Source: Verrucomicrobiota bacterium (GTDB lineage: Bacteria; Verrucomicrobiota; Verrucomicrobiia; Limisphaerales; SXQI01). Taken from it: a stretch of 5,668 bases of DNA. Made by a program: the position numbers and the translations under genes. Each line of letters opens with the position of its first letter. Positions within the stretch are counted from its first letter, which is position 1. The notes beneath the pieces are model-generated. The model worked only from the letters and a program-made list of their open reading frames with translations, was not told the origin of the DNA and made no database searches. The DNA lies in NCBI GenBank assembly GCA_008933045.1, contig WBXJ01000184.1, positions 1 through 5,668 on the forward strand, given 5' to 3'. Of this stretch, positions 1 through 5,668 are shown one piece after another.

Positions 1-2520
1 AGGAGCCAACGCAGCAGGCATACCCTGACCCGTCAGCCGTGTCCAAAATTCCGCCACCACTTCATCTTGCACGTTAGCTCCAAACTCTGGCGTCGCCGCG
101 ATGCAGGCCCATAACTGCTCCAATCGTTGTCCCTCGTTCAAGCCTGCAACCGCTTCCTTGATTTCATGATCCGTCCCGTTCCTTCGGAGTAATAACTGAT
201 ACGCAGCCTTCGTCACGATCGTGCGGCGATCCGTTCCTTGCAGTATTTTTGTGACATACGTTTCGCGTGTTCCCCCGTCCGTCAACTCCTTCTGATACGC
301 CGTTAAATCCGCAGGCACAGAGGCGCGTTCCAGTACTCCTCGGATGAATGAGTTAACAAATCCAGAAGGTGTCCCACCCCATCGCGTATACAACTCCGTC
401 GAGCTTAGGATTGTGACTTGCACCCGCTCCATGCTAGCCCGCTCCGTCCACATCGTGGTCAGTGTTTTGAGTTCGTTGGTCGTCGCCTTCCGACCCAGCC
501 AAGTCAGATAAAACTGAGGCGTCACTTGCAGAAAAAATTCACTGCTGGCACCCGCTGCTTGCAAGGCCAACCCATGCGCGGGATGGATCCGCACCAAATC
601 GGGCAACAACTGGGCACGCAACATCGCGTTAGTGGTTCCCAGCAAGGCCAACCCCAACTGCTGAGTAAAAATATCCGGCGCTCCACCCAACTTTTCGTAA
701 TACTCATCCGACGCCAAAAACTCCGTGAGCACCTCGTGATGATTCCATCCCAACTTTTGCCTCGCCAACCAACGAGCCAATTCCGGCCCGTCCATACCAC
801 GTCCTAGATGTTGCTTCGCCAGCGTGTTCACACGAGCCTTCTGCGAAGAGTTTGCGGCCAACACCGTTGTCACTAACCTCGTGAGATCCCCTCCAGCGAC
901 CAAATTATTCGTCCAAAGGCGACGCAACCCATCGTCCGCTGGAATCCCTAGCAACACACTGGAAAGGCTGCTCAAGTAGAGGTCTTTTTTTCCTCCCGTA
1001 CGGTTGTAAAATTCTACCGAGCCAAGCAATTGCGTTTGAAGTGCCTCCGGAAGCTGCCCCGCATAAAAACCAGCCCGCCAAGCGGCGAGTTCGTTCGTCG
1101 TCGGCACTCGACCCAAATACGCTTGGTAATAGCTTGGAACCAACGCTTTAAAATAAGCCTCCGTGCTCAACACATTCCGCACCACCATTTCCCTCGTTCG
1201 ACTCGATGATGGCACCGTATCAAGCTCCGCCTGCTTGAGTGGATTGCGTCCTAACAAATCTTGGTACAATTGTTTCACCACGTTCGTTGTTAGATAATTT
1301 GTCCGCGCGCGTTCCGCATACTCAAACGAGCCAAATAAGTGCGCTTGCATTTGGGACTCGCTCTGACCCGCAGCCAACAACCCCACCAGTTCTGTCACTT
1401 GATTCGTCGTGGGAGGAATCACAAATGTTTTCCGAAACAATTCTCGCACATAGATCTCCCGATACTCGCTGGTTTGCATCAGCAGCCGCGCATAACGCTC
1501 CCTCGAACCACCTGAGTTGAGAAAGTTTTGCAGCTCCGTCATCTCTACGCCCGTCGGTGTCCGTCCGAACAATCCAAGGTAAAGTGACTGCGCCAATCCA
1601 TAAACCGACCCTGCACGTGCGAAATATTCGCTAGAACCCAGAAGCACCCCGCGTAAGTTTTCTAACGCGAACGGAATCCCGCATTGATTGACCCACGCAT
1701 TCGTCTCTATCGATGTGCATGTGCGGCCTAAATACATCGCATAATTCAAATTCAATTGGCTAAAGTAGAATTCCTTGCCTTGCATAATGCTGTAAGCTCG
1801 CCCCCCACGTCCCACGGCCGGATCCAGTGCGAGCAATAATGAACTAGGCCGTGCAACGACGGTTCCAAGCTCCGACGCTGCCGCATTCAGCCACTGGGGC
1901 AGTGCCTCACCATGCCGAGTAAAAAACTCCGCTGAAGCTAAGAACTCCGCCCATAACTCCTCGATAGGGAGGTTCAAGGTCAGGATCTCCAAATAGTCCG
2001 AACTCGCGACCCATGAATTAGTCCAGGTGTGGCCCAGGAATCGCACGGCGGCCTGATCCAACACTCGCTGACGATACTCCGACGTCTGCTGAAGCAAGCG
2101 CACATACGCATCCAATTTCCCACCCTGATTCAAAAAAGTTTGCAGACCCGTCCGCTCCGTGGCCGTGGGTAACCGACCGAGAAGATCCGGATAAACTGCA
2201 TTCGCATAGGCCGTTGCCGTCGTGCGGTTCACCAAGTATTCCGCCGACACCAGAAGTTGCACGCTCAGTTCATCCTGCGATACTCCTGCGCCTGCTTGAC
2301 GCAACGCCCAAGTGACTTCCGACGCCGAAGCATCCCGTCTCAAGTATTGCTGGTGAAGTGCTTTGACCACCGCCGTACGCGCAGGAATAGAATTCACCAA
2401 CTCCAACGCAGCAACGGCTCTGACTCTCAACGTGCTCGCTACTCCCCTAGAGATGCCCCGTTCTGCCTCCGACGGCTCACGTCCTAGGAGATCCTCCGTC
2501 ACGCCCGTGAGAAATCGTAA
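1..2520 (-). repeat. Array of about 16 DUF4214-like protein repeats with alternating spacing
   Basis: The LGR-like motif, intact or degenerate, falls at about residues 74, 122, 176, 224, (278), 326, 380, (428), 485, 531, 586, 634, 688, 737, 792 and 840, with a further start near 891. The bracketed positions have no clear motif and are interpolated. Steps alternate between about 48 and 54 residues, so the true period is about 102 residues. Every fourth unit is also most alike. Units near 176, 380 and 792 share a GG...Y...L segment followed by SEYR or a degenerate version. Units near 326, 531 and 737 share LGR then S-x-E-Y/F, and the last two share PTTNE or ATTNE. The copies have diverged at the DNA level, so this is an old protein duplication, not a recent DNA repeat. 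Confidence 0.7.
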
Positions 2521-2706
2521 GGGGAGATTTCCCGACGCGGGATCCTCGACAACCCCCACCACATTCGTGCTCAAAATCCCTTCCGGAATCTGCCAAGGGA
2601 TTGCCGTGAGTGAGATGGCATGCACCATCTGTCCGAATCCCAATCCGACCCACAGCATCAGCCAGCACTGGTGCAACGCACCTCGGGCGTTAATCCATTT
2701 CGACAT
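1..2706 (-). CDS. Large secreted DUF4214-like tandem-repeat protein (3' end outside window)
   Basis: The frame is open for 902 codons with no stop and continues past the left edge, so the C-terminus is unseen. I chose ATG 2706 because it gives MSKWINARGA, a basic N-terminus (K3, R9), ahead of a hydrophobic stretch (about residues 16-28) and a V-H-A cleavage site near residue 30; ATG 2658 would drop the positive residues. From about residue 63 the protein is a tandem array of roughly 50-residue, predicted helical units. Each has a core such as YLGRVPTTNE (residues 530-539) and ends in an S-x-E-Y/F motif such as LLGSVEFYNR. This pattern resembles DUF4214, a family of unclear function common in exported bacterial proteins. 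No catalytic residues were recognised. Its start overlaps the 3' end of the response regulator gene by 17 nt, implying one operon. Coding is clear; the family call is by eye, and function is unknown. Confidence 0.85.
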   Translation of the reverse strand, partial: MSKWINARGALHQCWLMLWVGLGFGQMVHAISLTAIPWQIPEGILSTNVVGVVEDPASGNLPLRFLTGVTEDLLGREPSEAERGISRGVASTLRVRAVAALELVNSIPARTAVVKALHQQYLRRDASASEVTWALRQAGAGVSQDELSVQLLVSAEYLVNRTTATAYANAVYPDLLGRLPTATERTGLQTFLNQGGKLDAYVRLLQQTSEYRQRVLDQAAVRFLGHTWTNSWVASSDYLEILTLNLPIEELWAEFLASAEFFTRHGEALPQWLNAAASELGTVVARPSSLLLALDPAVGRGGRAYSIMQGKEFYFSQLNLNYAMYLGRTCTSIETNAWVNQCGIPFALENLRGVLLGSSEYFARAGSVYGLAQSLYLGLFGRTPTGVEMTELQNFLNSGGSRERYARLLMQTSEYREIYVRELFRKTFVIPPTTNQVTELVGLLAAGQSESQMQAHLFGSFEYAERARTNYLTTNVVKQLYQDLLGRNPLKQAELDTVPSSSRTREMVVRNVLSTEAYFKALVPSYYQAYLGRVPTTNELAAWRAGFYAGQLPEALQTQLLGSVEFYNRTGGKKDLYLSSLSSVLLGIPADDGLRRLWTNNLVAGGDLTRLVTTVLAANSSQKARVNTLAKQHLGRGMDGPELARWLARQKLGWNHHEVLTEFLASDEYYEKLGGAPDIFTQQLGLALLGTTNAMLRAQLLPDLVRIHPAHGLALQAAGASSEFFLQVTPQFYLTWLGRKATTNELKTLTTMWTERASMERVQVTILSSTELYTRWGGTPSGFVNSFIRGVLERASVPADLTAYQKELTDGGTRETYVTKILQGTDRRTIVTKAAYQLLLRRNGTDHEIKEAVAGLNEGQRLEQLWACIAATPEFGANVQDEVVAEFWTRLTGQGMPAALAP
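2617..2706 (-). other. Predicted Sec signal peptide of the repeat protein
   Basis: Residues 1-30 have a short N-region with K3 and R9, a hydrophobic core containing LMLWVGLGFG, and a small-residue site V-H-A followed by I-S-L-T. This fits a Sec/SPI signal, so the repeats would lie in the periplasm or outside the cell. There is no lipobox cysteine at the cleavage site; the single Cys at residue 14 precedes the hydrophobic core. Confidence 0.6.
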
Positions 2707-3343
2707 ACCCTTTGTCCATCGCAAACCGCACCAATTGAGCCACCGTGGTACAACCCGTCTTCTTCATGATATGCTCCCGGTGTTTCTCGGCCGTGCGCGT
2801 GGTCATTTGCAGAACTTCCCCGATCCTTTTATTCGTCAAGCCATTGACCAGATGAACCAACACCTCCACCTCCCGCGCAGTCAGCTCCTGATCGGGATTA
2901 TTGAGCAGGAAAATGTCCGCCTTGACCAACGCCGGAATCAGAATGCTGCTAAAATAAAATTCACCGCGATGAATCTTTTCCACGGCACTCGTCATCTCGT
3001 GTGGCGAACTATCCTTGAGCATATAACCTCGGCAACCCGCTTTTACCAACCGCCGCACATATTCTGGATTATCATACATCGAGAGAACCAAAACCTTTAC
3101 GTGGGGATAATTCCGAGTCAGGAGTTCCATCGCCTCAATCCCATTCATCTCCGGCATTTTGATGTCCATCAACACCACATCCGGTTGCAACTCCTCCATA
3201 AGATCCATCAATACGCGTCCGTTTTCTGCCTCGCCAATAATCTCCACGGGCCCACATTGCGGGAGTATCGTTCGCAACCCTTCGCGAACCACGGGATGGT
3301 CGTCCGCCAAAACGATTCGTATCAATGGATCCAGTTGCAGCAT
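2690..3343 (-). CDS. NarL/FixJ-family two-component response regulator
   Basis: This 217-aa protein is the usual length for the family. Residues 8-125 form the receiver domain. The acidic pair D14/D15 follows the first strand (IRIVLADDH), the phospho-acceptor is D60 in VVLMDIKMPEMNG, the conserved Ser/Thr is S88 (VLVLSMYD), and the conserved lysine is K110 (GYMLKDSS). A LuxR-type HTH spans about residues 153-210: LTAREVEVL, NGLTNKRIGEVL and the recognition-helix region TTRTAEKHREHIMKKTG. All phosphorelay residues are present, so it should be a phosphorylation-controlled DNA-binding regulator in the cytoplasm. ATG 3343 is the only plausible start, since an in-frame stop lies at 3386-3388 with no ATG, GTG or TTG between. 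No clear Shine-Dalgarno precedes it. The downstream repeat-protein gene begins inside its last codons. No partner histidine kinase lies in the window, and target genes cannot be told from sequence. Confidence 0.95.
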   Translation of the reverse strand: MLQLDPLIRIVLADDHPVVREGLRTILPQCGPVEIIGEAENGRVLMDLMEELQPDVVLMDIKMPEMNGIEAMELLTRNYPHVKVLVLSMYDNPEYVRRLVKAGCRGYMLKDSSPHEMTSAVEKIHRGEFYFSSILIPALVKADIFLLNNPDQELTAREVEVLVHLVNGLTNKRIGEVLQMTTRTAEKHREHIMKKTGCTTVAQLVRFAMDKGYVEMD

Positions 3344-3523
3344 GAGCGCATCGTCGACATAAAAGCCGCTTCGGGCAATTGGAAATTAAACCCTAAAGTT
3401 CACTGACCACTAAAACAAAATCTTATTGCTTGCTTTAAGTCTCTCATGACCTATCCTTCCACTGCCTGAACTCCGTGTGTGCGGCTGTTCATTGAGGCTG
3501 AGAAATGGAAAGTTAACGCTCAA

Positions 3524-3569
3524 CCTAACCATTAACCCTCCGTTGCCCGTCAACGCTCGGTCAGTTAGG
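3524..3569 (+). promoter_or_regulatory. Nested inverted repeats upstream of rpsA (possible leader structure or operator)
   Basis: CCTAAC (3524-3529) pairs with GTTAGG (3564-3569). Between them, CGTTG (3541-3545) pairs with CAACG (3551-3555) around the loop CCCGT. AACGCTC also occurs twice as a direct repeat (3514-3520 and 3551-3557). If rpsA transcription begins upstream of 3524, this could fold in the leader. S1 genes in other bacteria are autoregulated through leader structure, but the link here is inference and the stems are short. Confidence 0.25.
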
Positions 3570-3617
3570 CGATGGAGTCTTCAAAAGGTGTTCCTGTGCC
3601 TTCCAAGCCTCCCGCGA

Positions 3618-3646
3618 TTATCTCCCACAGTTTAGTTGGTTATTAT
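3618..3646 (+). promoter_or_regulatory. Candidate start-proximal rpsA promoter or AU-rich initiation element
   Basis: TATTAT at 3641-3646 matches five of six bases of the sigma-70 -10 consensus. TTATCT at 3618-3623 sits 17 nt upstream as a poor -35. A start 7 nt downstream would be near 3653, only about 3 nt before ATG 3656, giving a nearly leaderless mRNA. Alternatively the run TTATTATTAAAATTCT is an AU-rich ribosome or S1 binding element of a longer leader. Either reading is inference. Confidence 0.25.
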
Positions 3647-3655
3647 TAAAATTCT

Positions 3656-5314
3656 ATGTTGACGATGGAAGAAGCAATGCGGCAAATCACGACACGATTT
3701 GCTGCAAATGAAATTGTAAAAGGCACAGTCATCGAAGTCCGTTCCAAGGAAGTCATGGTGGACATCGGTTACAAGTCCGAAGGCGTTATTAGTGGCGGCG
3801 AATTTGATGACATTAAGACCGTTAAGGTTGGTGATGTGATCGACGTCTTGATCGAAAAGCTCGAGGACAAGGACGGCATGGTCGTCCTCTCCAAGGAAAA
3901 AGCTGAGTTTAAGAAGAACTGGGATAATATCCTCACGATTTGCAACGAAGGCGGCACGATCAGCGGTAAAGTTAAGGCCGTGGTCAAAGGTGGTTTGCTC
4001 GTCAACATTGGTGTGGAAGCCTTTTTGCCCTCCTCCCAAATCGATATCATCCCTCCGAAAAACCTCTCTGTTTTCGTTGGGAATACTTATGAATTTAAAG
4101 TGGTCAAAATCGTGCAGGAACGGCAGAACATCGTTCTGTCCCGCCGCGAATTGATCGAACACGAGCGCACCGAAAAGCGTTCCAAACTCCTGACCCAAAT
4201 GACCCCAGGCGATATTCGCAAGGGCACGGTCAAAAACATCACCGATTTCGGAGCTTTCATCGACCTCAATGGGTTGGATGGTTTGCTTCATATCACCGAC
4301 ATGTCCTGGGGTCGTATCGGCCATCCAAGCGAAATGCTCAAAGTCGGCCAAGATATCGACGTCGTTGTCCTCGAAATCAACCGCGAAAAAGAGCGCGTCA
4401 GCCTCGGCCTCAAACAGAAGCTTGCGAATCCTTGGGATCAGATCGAAGCCAAATACCCCATCGGAGCCAAGGTCAAAGGCAAAGTCGTCAACCTAGTGCC
4501 TTACGGTGCCTTTATCGAACTCGAGGCCGGCGTCGAGGGTCTGGTGCATGTCACCGAACTTTCTTGGACGAAACGCATCGCCAAGCCATCCGATGTCCTC
4601 AAACCTGAGCAAGAAATTGAAGCCGTGGTTCTCGGAATCAACCGCGAGGAACAAAAAATCTCCTTGGGTGTCCGTCAACTCGAGACCAACCCTTGGGATC
4701 AAGTCCTTATCAAGTATCCAGCCGGTAGCAAGGTCAAGGGCAAGATTCGTAACCTCACCAGCTACGGTGCCTTCATCGAGTTGGAAGATGGTCTGGACGG
4801 CATGATCCATGTCTCCGACGTCTCCTGGACTCGCAAGATCAACCATCCTTCAGAGGTCCTGAAGAAGGGTGATGATGTCGAAGCAGTCGTGTTAGAAATC
4901 GACAAAGCGAACCAACGTATCTCCTTGGGTGTAAAACAACTCAGCGAAGATCCTTGGAACAATATCGATAAATTCTACAAAGTCGGCGACTTGGTTAACG
5001 GTAAGGTCACCAAACTCGCTAGCTTCGGTGCCTTCGTTGGGCTTGAGCACGATATCGACGGTCTCGTCCACATCTCACAAATCAGCGAAGAGCGCGTTGA
5101 GAAAATTAAGAACGTCCTCAAAGTGGATCAAGAAGTCACCTCACGTGTCATCAAGATTGACCGTGCCGAGCGCCGCATCGGTCTGTCCATCAAGGCAGCT
5201 AACTATTCCACCGATCAACTCCAAGCCGAACAAGAAGCCCTCGACGCTCTCAAACCAGGTGAAGACCTCGTGGCCTTGCAACATGCGTTTGACGCTGCGA
5301 ACGATAGCCCTTAA
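3656..5314 (+). CDS. rpsA: 30S ribosomal protein S1
   Basis: This 552-aa protein is close to the roughly 557 aa of the six-domain S1 of Gram-negatives. S1 (OB-fold) domains lie at about residues 20-86, 100-172, 185-254, 269-341, 356-428 and 443-514. The first two are divergent, as expected for the ribosome-binding part. The last four carry the RNA-binding pattern, with G-x-V-x-N/K, then FGAF or YGAF, then GLLHITDMSW-like and VSLG-like strands. Linkers between domains 3-6 repeat the NPWDQ/DPWNN motif, and domains 4 and 5 are nearly duplicates. The tail after 514 is acidic. S1 binds mRNA on the 30S subunit and aids initiation on structured or SD-poor messages. Start: ATG 3656 opens the frame, and in-frame ATG 3665 (MEEAMRQ) is an alternative. 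Neither has a Shine-Dalgarno sequence; the upstream bases are AT-rich. It is monocistronic here, with its own terminator. Confidence 0.97.
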   Translation: MLTMEEAMRQITTRFAANEIVKGTVIEVRSKEVMVDIGYKSEGVISGGEFDDIKTVKVGDVIDVLIEKLEDKDGMVVLSKEKAEFKKNWDNILTICNEGGTISGKVKAVVKGGLLVNIGVEAFLPSSQIDIIPPKNLSVFVGNTYEFKVVKIVQERQNIVLSRRELIEHERTEKRSKLLTQMTPGDIRKGTVKNITDFGAFIDLNGLDGLLHITDMSWGRIGHPSEMLKVGQDIDVVVLEINREKERVSLGLKQKLANPWDQIEAKYPIGAKVKGKVVNLVPYGAFIELEAGVEGLVHVTELSWTKRIAKPSDVLKPEQEIEAVVLGINREEQKISLGVRQLETNPWDQVLIKYPAGSKVKGKIRNLTSYGAFIELEDGLDGMIHVSDVSWTRKINHPSEVLKKGDDVEAVVLEIDKANQRISLGVKQLSEDPWNNIDKFYKVGDLVNGKVTKLASFGAFVGLEHDIDGLVHISQISEERVEKIKNVLKVDQEVTSRVIKIDRAERRIGLSIKAANYSTDQLQAEQEALDALKPGEDLVALQHAFDAANDSP

Positions 5315-5668
5315 TCCCCGTCAATAAGACAAAAATCAAAGCGAGCCTCCCTTGATAGGGGGGCTCGCTTTTTTATTACCTGAAAAATTGCCGTGACCGC
5401 GAAGTCTAAACCCTGTTGGTATTTACATGCTTCTTCAGAACATGGTAAGTATGACAATGTTATCGTGACTTCCAGAAACCCGGCTCCGAGTTGCGCTCTA
5501 GGTGAGACACAGCTGAATGGATGAACGAGCGTGGGCAAGCTCCTGCCATCCCTCTGCAGTTCAGCGAAAATAAACTCCCATTGCTGGTTATTACCGATTG
5601 CGACGACGTAATCATCAGCTTTGAGATCGTGCCATTTGCCAATCACTTTCCATCTGGCAAGTGGCTGC
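5311..5668 (-). pseudogene. Truncated NeuD/PglD-like acyltransferase (5' end outside window)
   Basis: The frame is open from the right edge to a stop at 5311-5313. The part nearest the edge (5668 to about 5479) reads RWKVIGKWHDL, DDYVVAIGNNQQ, then LPTLVHPFSCVSPRAQLGAG. That is the order seen at the end of the PglD-type N-terminal sugar-nucleotide domain and the first hexapeptide turn of NeuD-family sialic-acid/bacillosamine acyltransferases. The family normally continues with about 100 residues of hexapeptide-repeat beta-helix holding the acetyl-CoA site. Here, after GAG, the sequence becomes unrelated (FLEVTITLSYLPC onward), reads straight through the terminator hairpin and stops at the rpsA stop codon. 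I found no hexapeptide continuation in the other minus frames. I therefore infer a 3'-truncated remnant, unlikely to be catalytic. GTG 5646 is an in-frame start codon, but similarity extends upstream of it, so the true start lies beyond the window. Confidence 0.6.
5338..5377 (+). terminator. Strong intrinsic terminator after rpsA, probably bidirectional
   Basis: AAAGCGAGCCTCCC (5338-5351) pairs with GGGGGGCTCGCTTT (5358-5371) around the loop TTGATA, with one T-G wobble. The plus-strand run TTTTTTATT follows, partly within the arm. On the minus strand the hairpin is followed by TTTGATTTTTG, so it should also stop transcription arriving from the right. It starts 24 nt after the rpsA stop codon. 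Confidence 0.92.

Larger units (their letters stand above)
3344..3655. other. Divergent intergenic region between response regulator and rpsA
   Basis: This 312-nt stretch separates divergently transcribed genes and must carry promoters for both strands. I found no credible ORF or RNA gene in it. Plus-strand promoter candidates are weak: TTGCTT (3430-3435) with TATCCT (3452-3457), and the rpsA-proximal TATTAT at 3641-3646 listed separately. On the minus strand, TTGTTT (3418-3413) with TAGGGT (3395-3390), or the AT-rich TTTAAT (3390-3385), could serve the response regulator. The middle part (about 3512-3570) is rich in AACC and AACGCTC repeats and small inverted repeats. All promoter calls here are guesses by eye. 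Confidence 0.5.

Noticed and set aside
418..807. Plus-strand frame of 129 codons opposite the repeat protein
   Set aside because: The opposing minus frame is uninterrupted for 902 codons with repeat periodicity; this one is Gln/Arg-rich shadow sequence.
2477..2668. Minus-strand 63-codon frame near the start of the repeat protein
   Set aside because: It lies in a different frame from the repeat protein, which has a signal peptide and continues for 900 codons through the same bases.
3322..3360. A 12-codon minus-strand upstream frame (ATG 3360 to TGA 3322) overlapping the response regulator start
   Set aside because: It has no ribosome binding site and is too short to separate from chance.
2363..3406. 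Plus-strand open frame of 347 codons covering the response regulator and the start of the repeat protein
   Set aside because: It is antisense to a response regulator with all family residues. Its translation is His/Arg/Gln-rich with no recognisable domain, as expected of a shadow frame.
3632..4351. Minus-strand open frame of 239 codons inside rpsA
   Set aside because: It is antisense to well-conserved S1 domains. Long antisense frames across S1 genes are common because of codon bias, and the product resembles no real family.
4493..4846. Minus-strand open frame of 117 codons inside rpsA
   Set aside because: It is another antisense shadow of S1 domains 4-5 and repeats because those domains are duplicates.
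4420..4960. DNA repeats within rpsA (recurring CCTTGGGATCA segments)
   Set aside because: They are explained by the repeated NPWDQ linkers of tandem S1 domains, a normal feature of the family.
5460..5642. Minus-strand 60-codon frame overlapping the acyltransferase remnant
   Set aside because: It is out of frame with the family similarity and ends at the point where the similarity is lost; there is no domain.
1..5668. CRISPR arrays, tRNA or rRNA genes, IS elements
   Set aside because: I saw no regularly spaced identical repeats, cloverleaf-like sequence, rRNA motifs or transposase coding sequence on either strand.

Overview
The window most likely comes from a bacterial chromosome. An intact six-domain ribosomal protein S1 gene, a secreted protein built of DUF4214-like repeats, and mid-range base composition would suit a free-living Gram-negative. 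My best guess is Verrucomicrobiota or a relative in the PVC group. That placement is inference from protein flavour only; there is no rRNA or other decisive marker here.

Layout. (1) Positions 1-2706, minus strand: one uninterrupted frame of 902 codons that runs off the left edge. It encodes a signal peptide followed by at least 16 tandem helical units of about 50 residues, related to the DUF4214 'LGR-x-P' family. (2) Positions 2690-3343, minus strand: a complete NarL/FixJ-type response regulator (receiver plus LuxR-type HTH). It lies directly upstream of the repeat protein and overlaps its start by 17 nt, so the two are probably co-transcribed and translationally coupled. No sensor kinase is visible. 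(3) Positions 3344-3655: a 312-nt divergent intergenic region that must hold the promoters for both sides. (4) Positions 3656-5314, plus strand: rpsA, ribosomal protein S1, complete at 552 aa with six S1 domains. (5) About 5338-5377: a strong, near-symmetric intrinsic terminator. (6) Positions 5311-5668, minus strand: the 3' part of a NeuD/PglD-like sugar O-/N-acyltransferase frame entering from the right edge. Family similarity stops abruptly near 5479, and the frame then runs through the terminator, so it looks like a truncated remnant.

How the parts relate. rpsA is a housekeeping gene with its own promoter region and terminator. The divergent pair looks like an accessory regulatory/secreted-protein unit: a response regulator and a large exported repeat protein. 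None of the three start codons in the window has a convincing Shine-Dalgarno sequence. The most unusual content is the repeat protein, whose motif spacing alternates between about 48 and 54 residues and so gives a 102-residue, possibly 204-residue, higher-order period.
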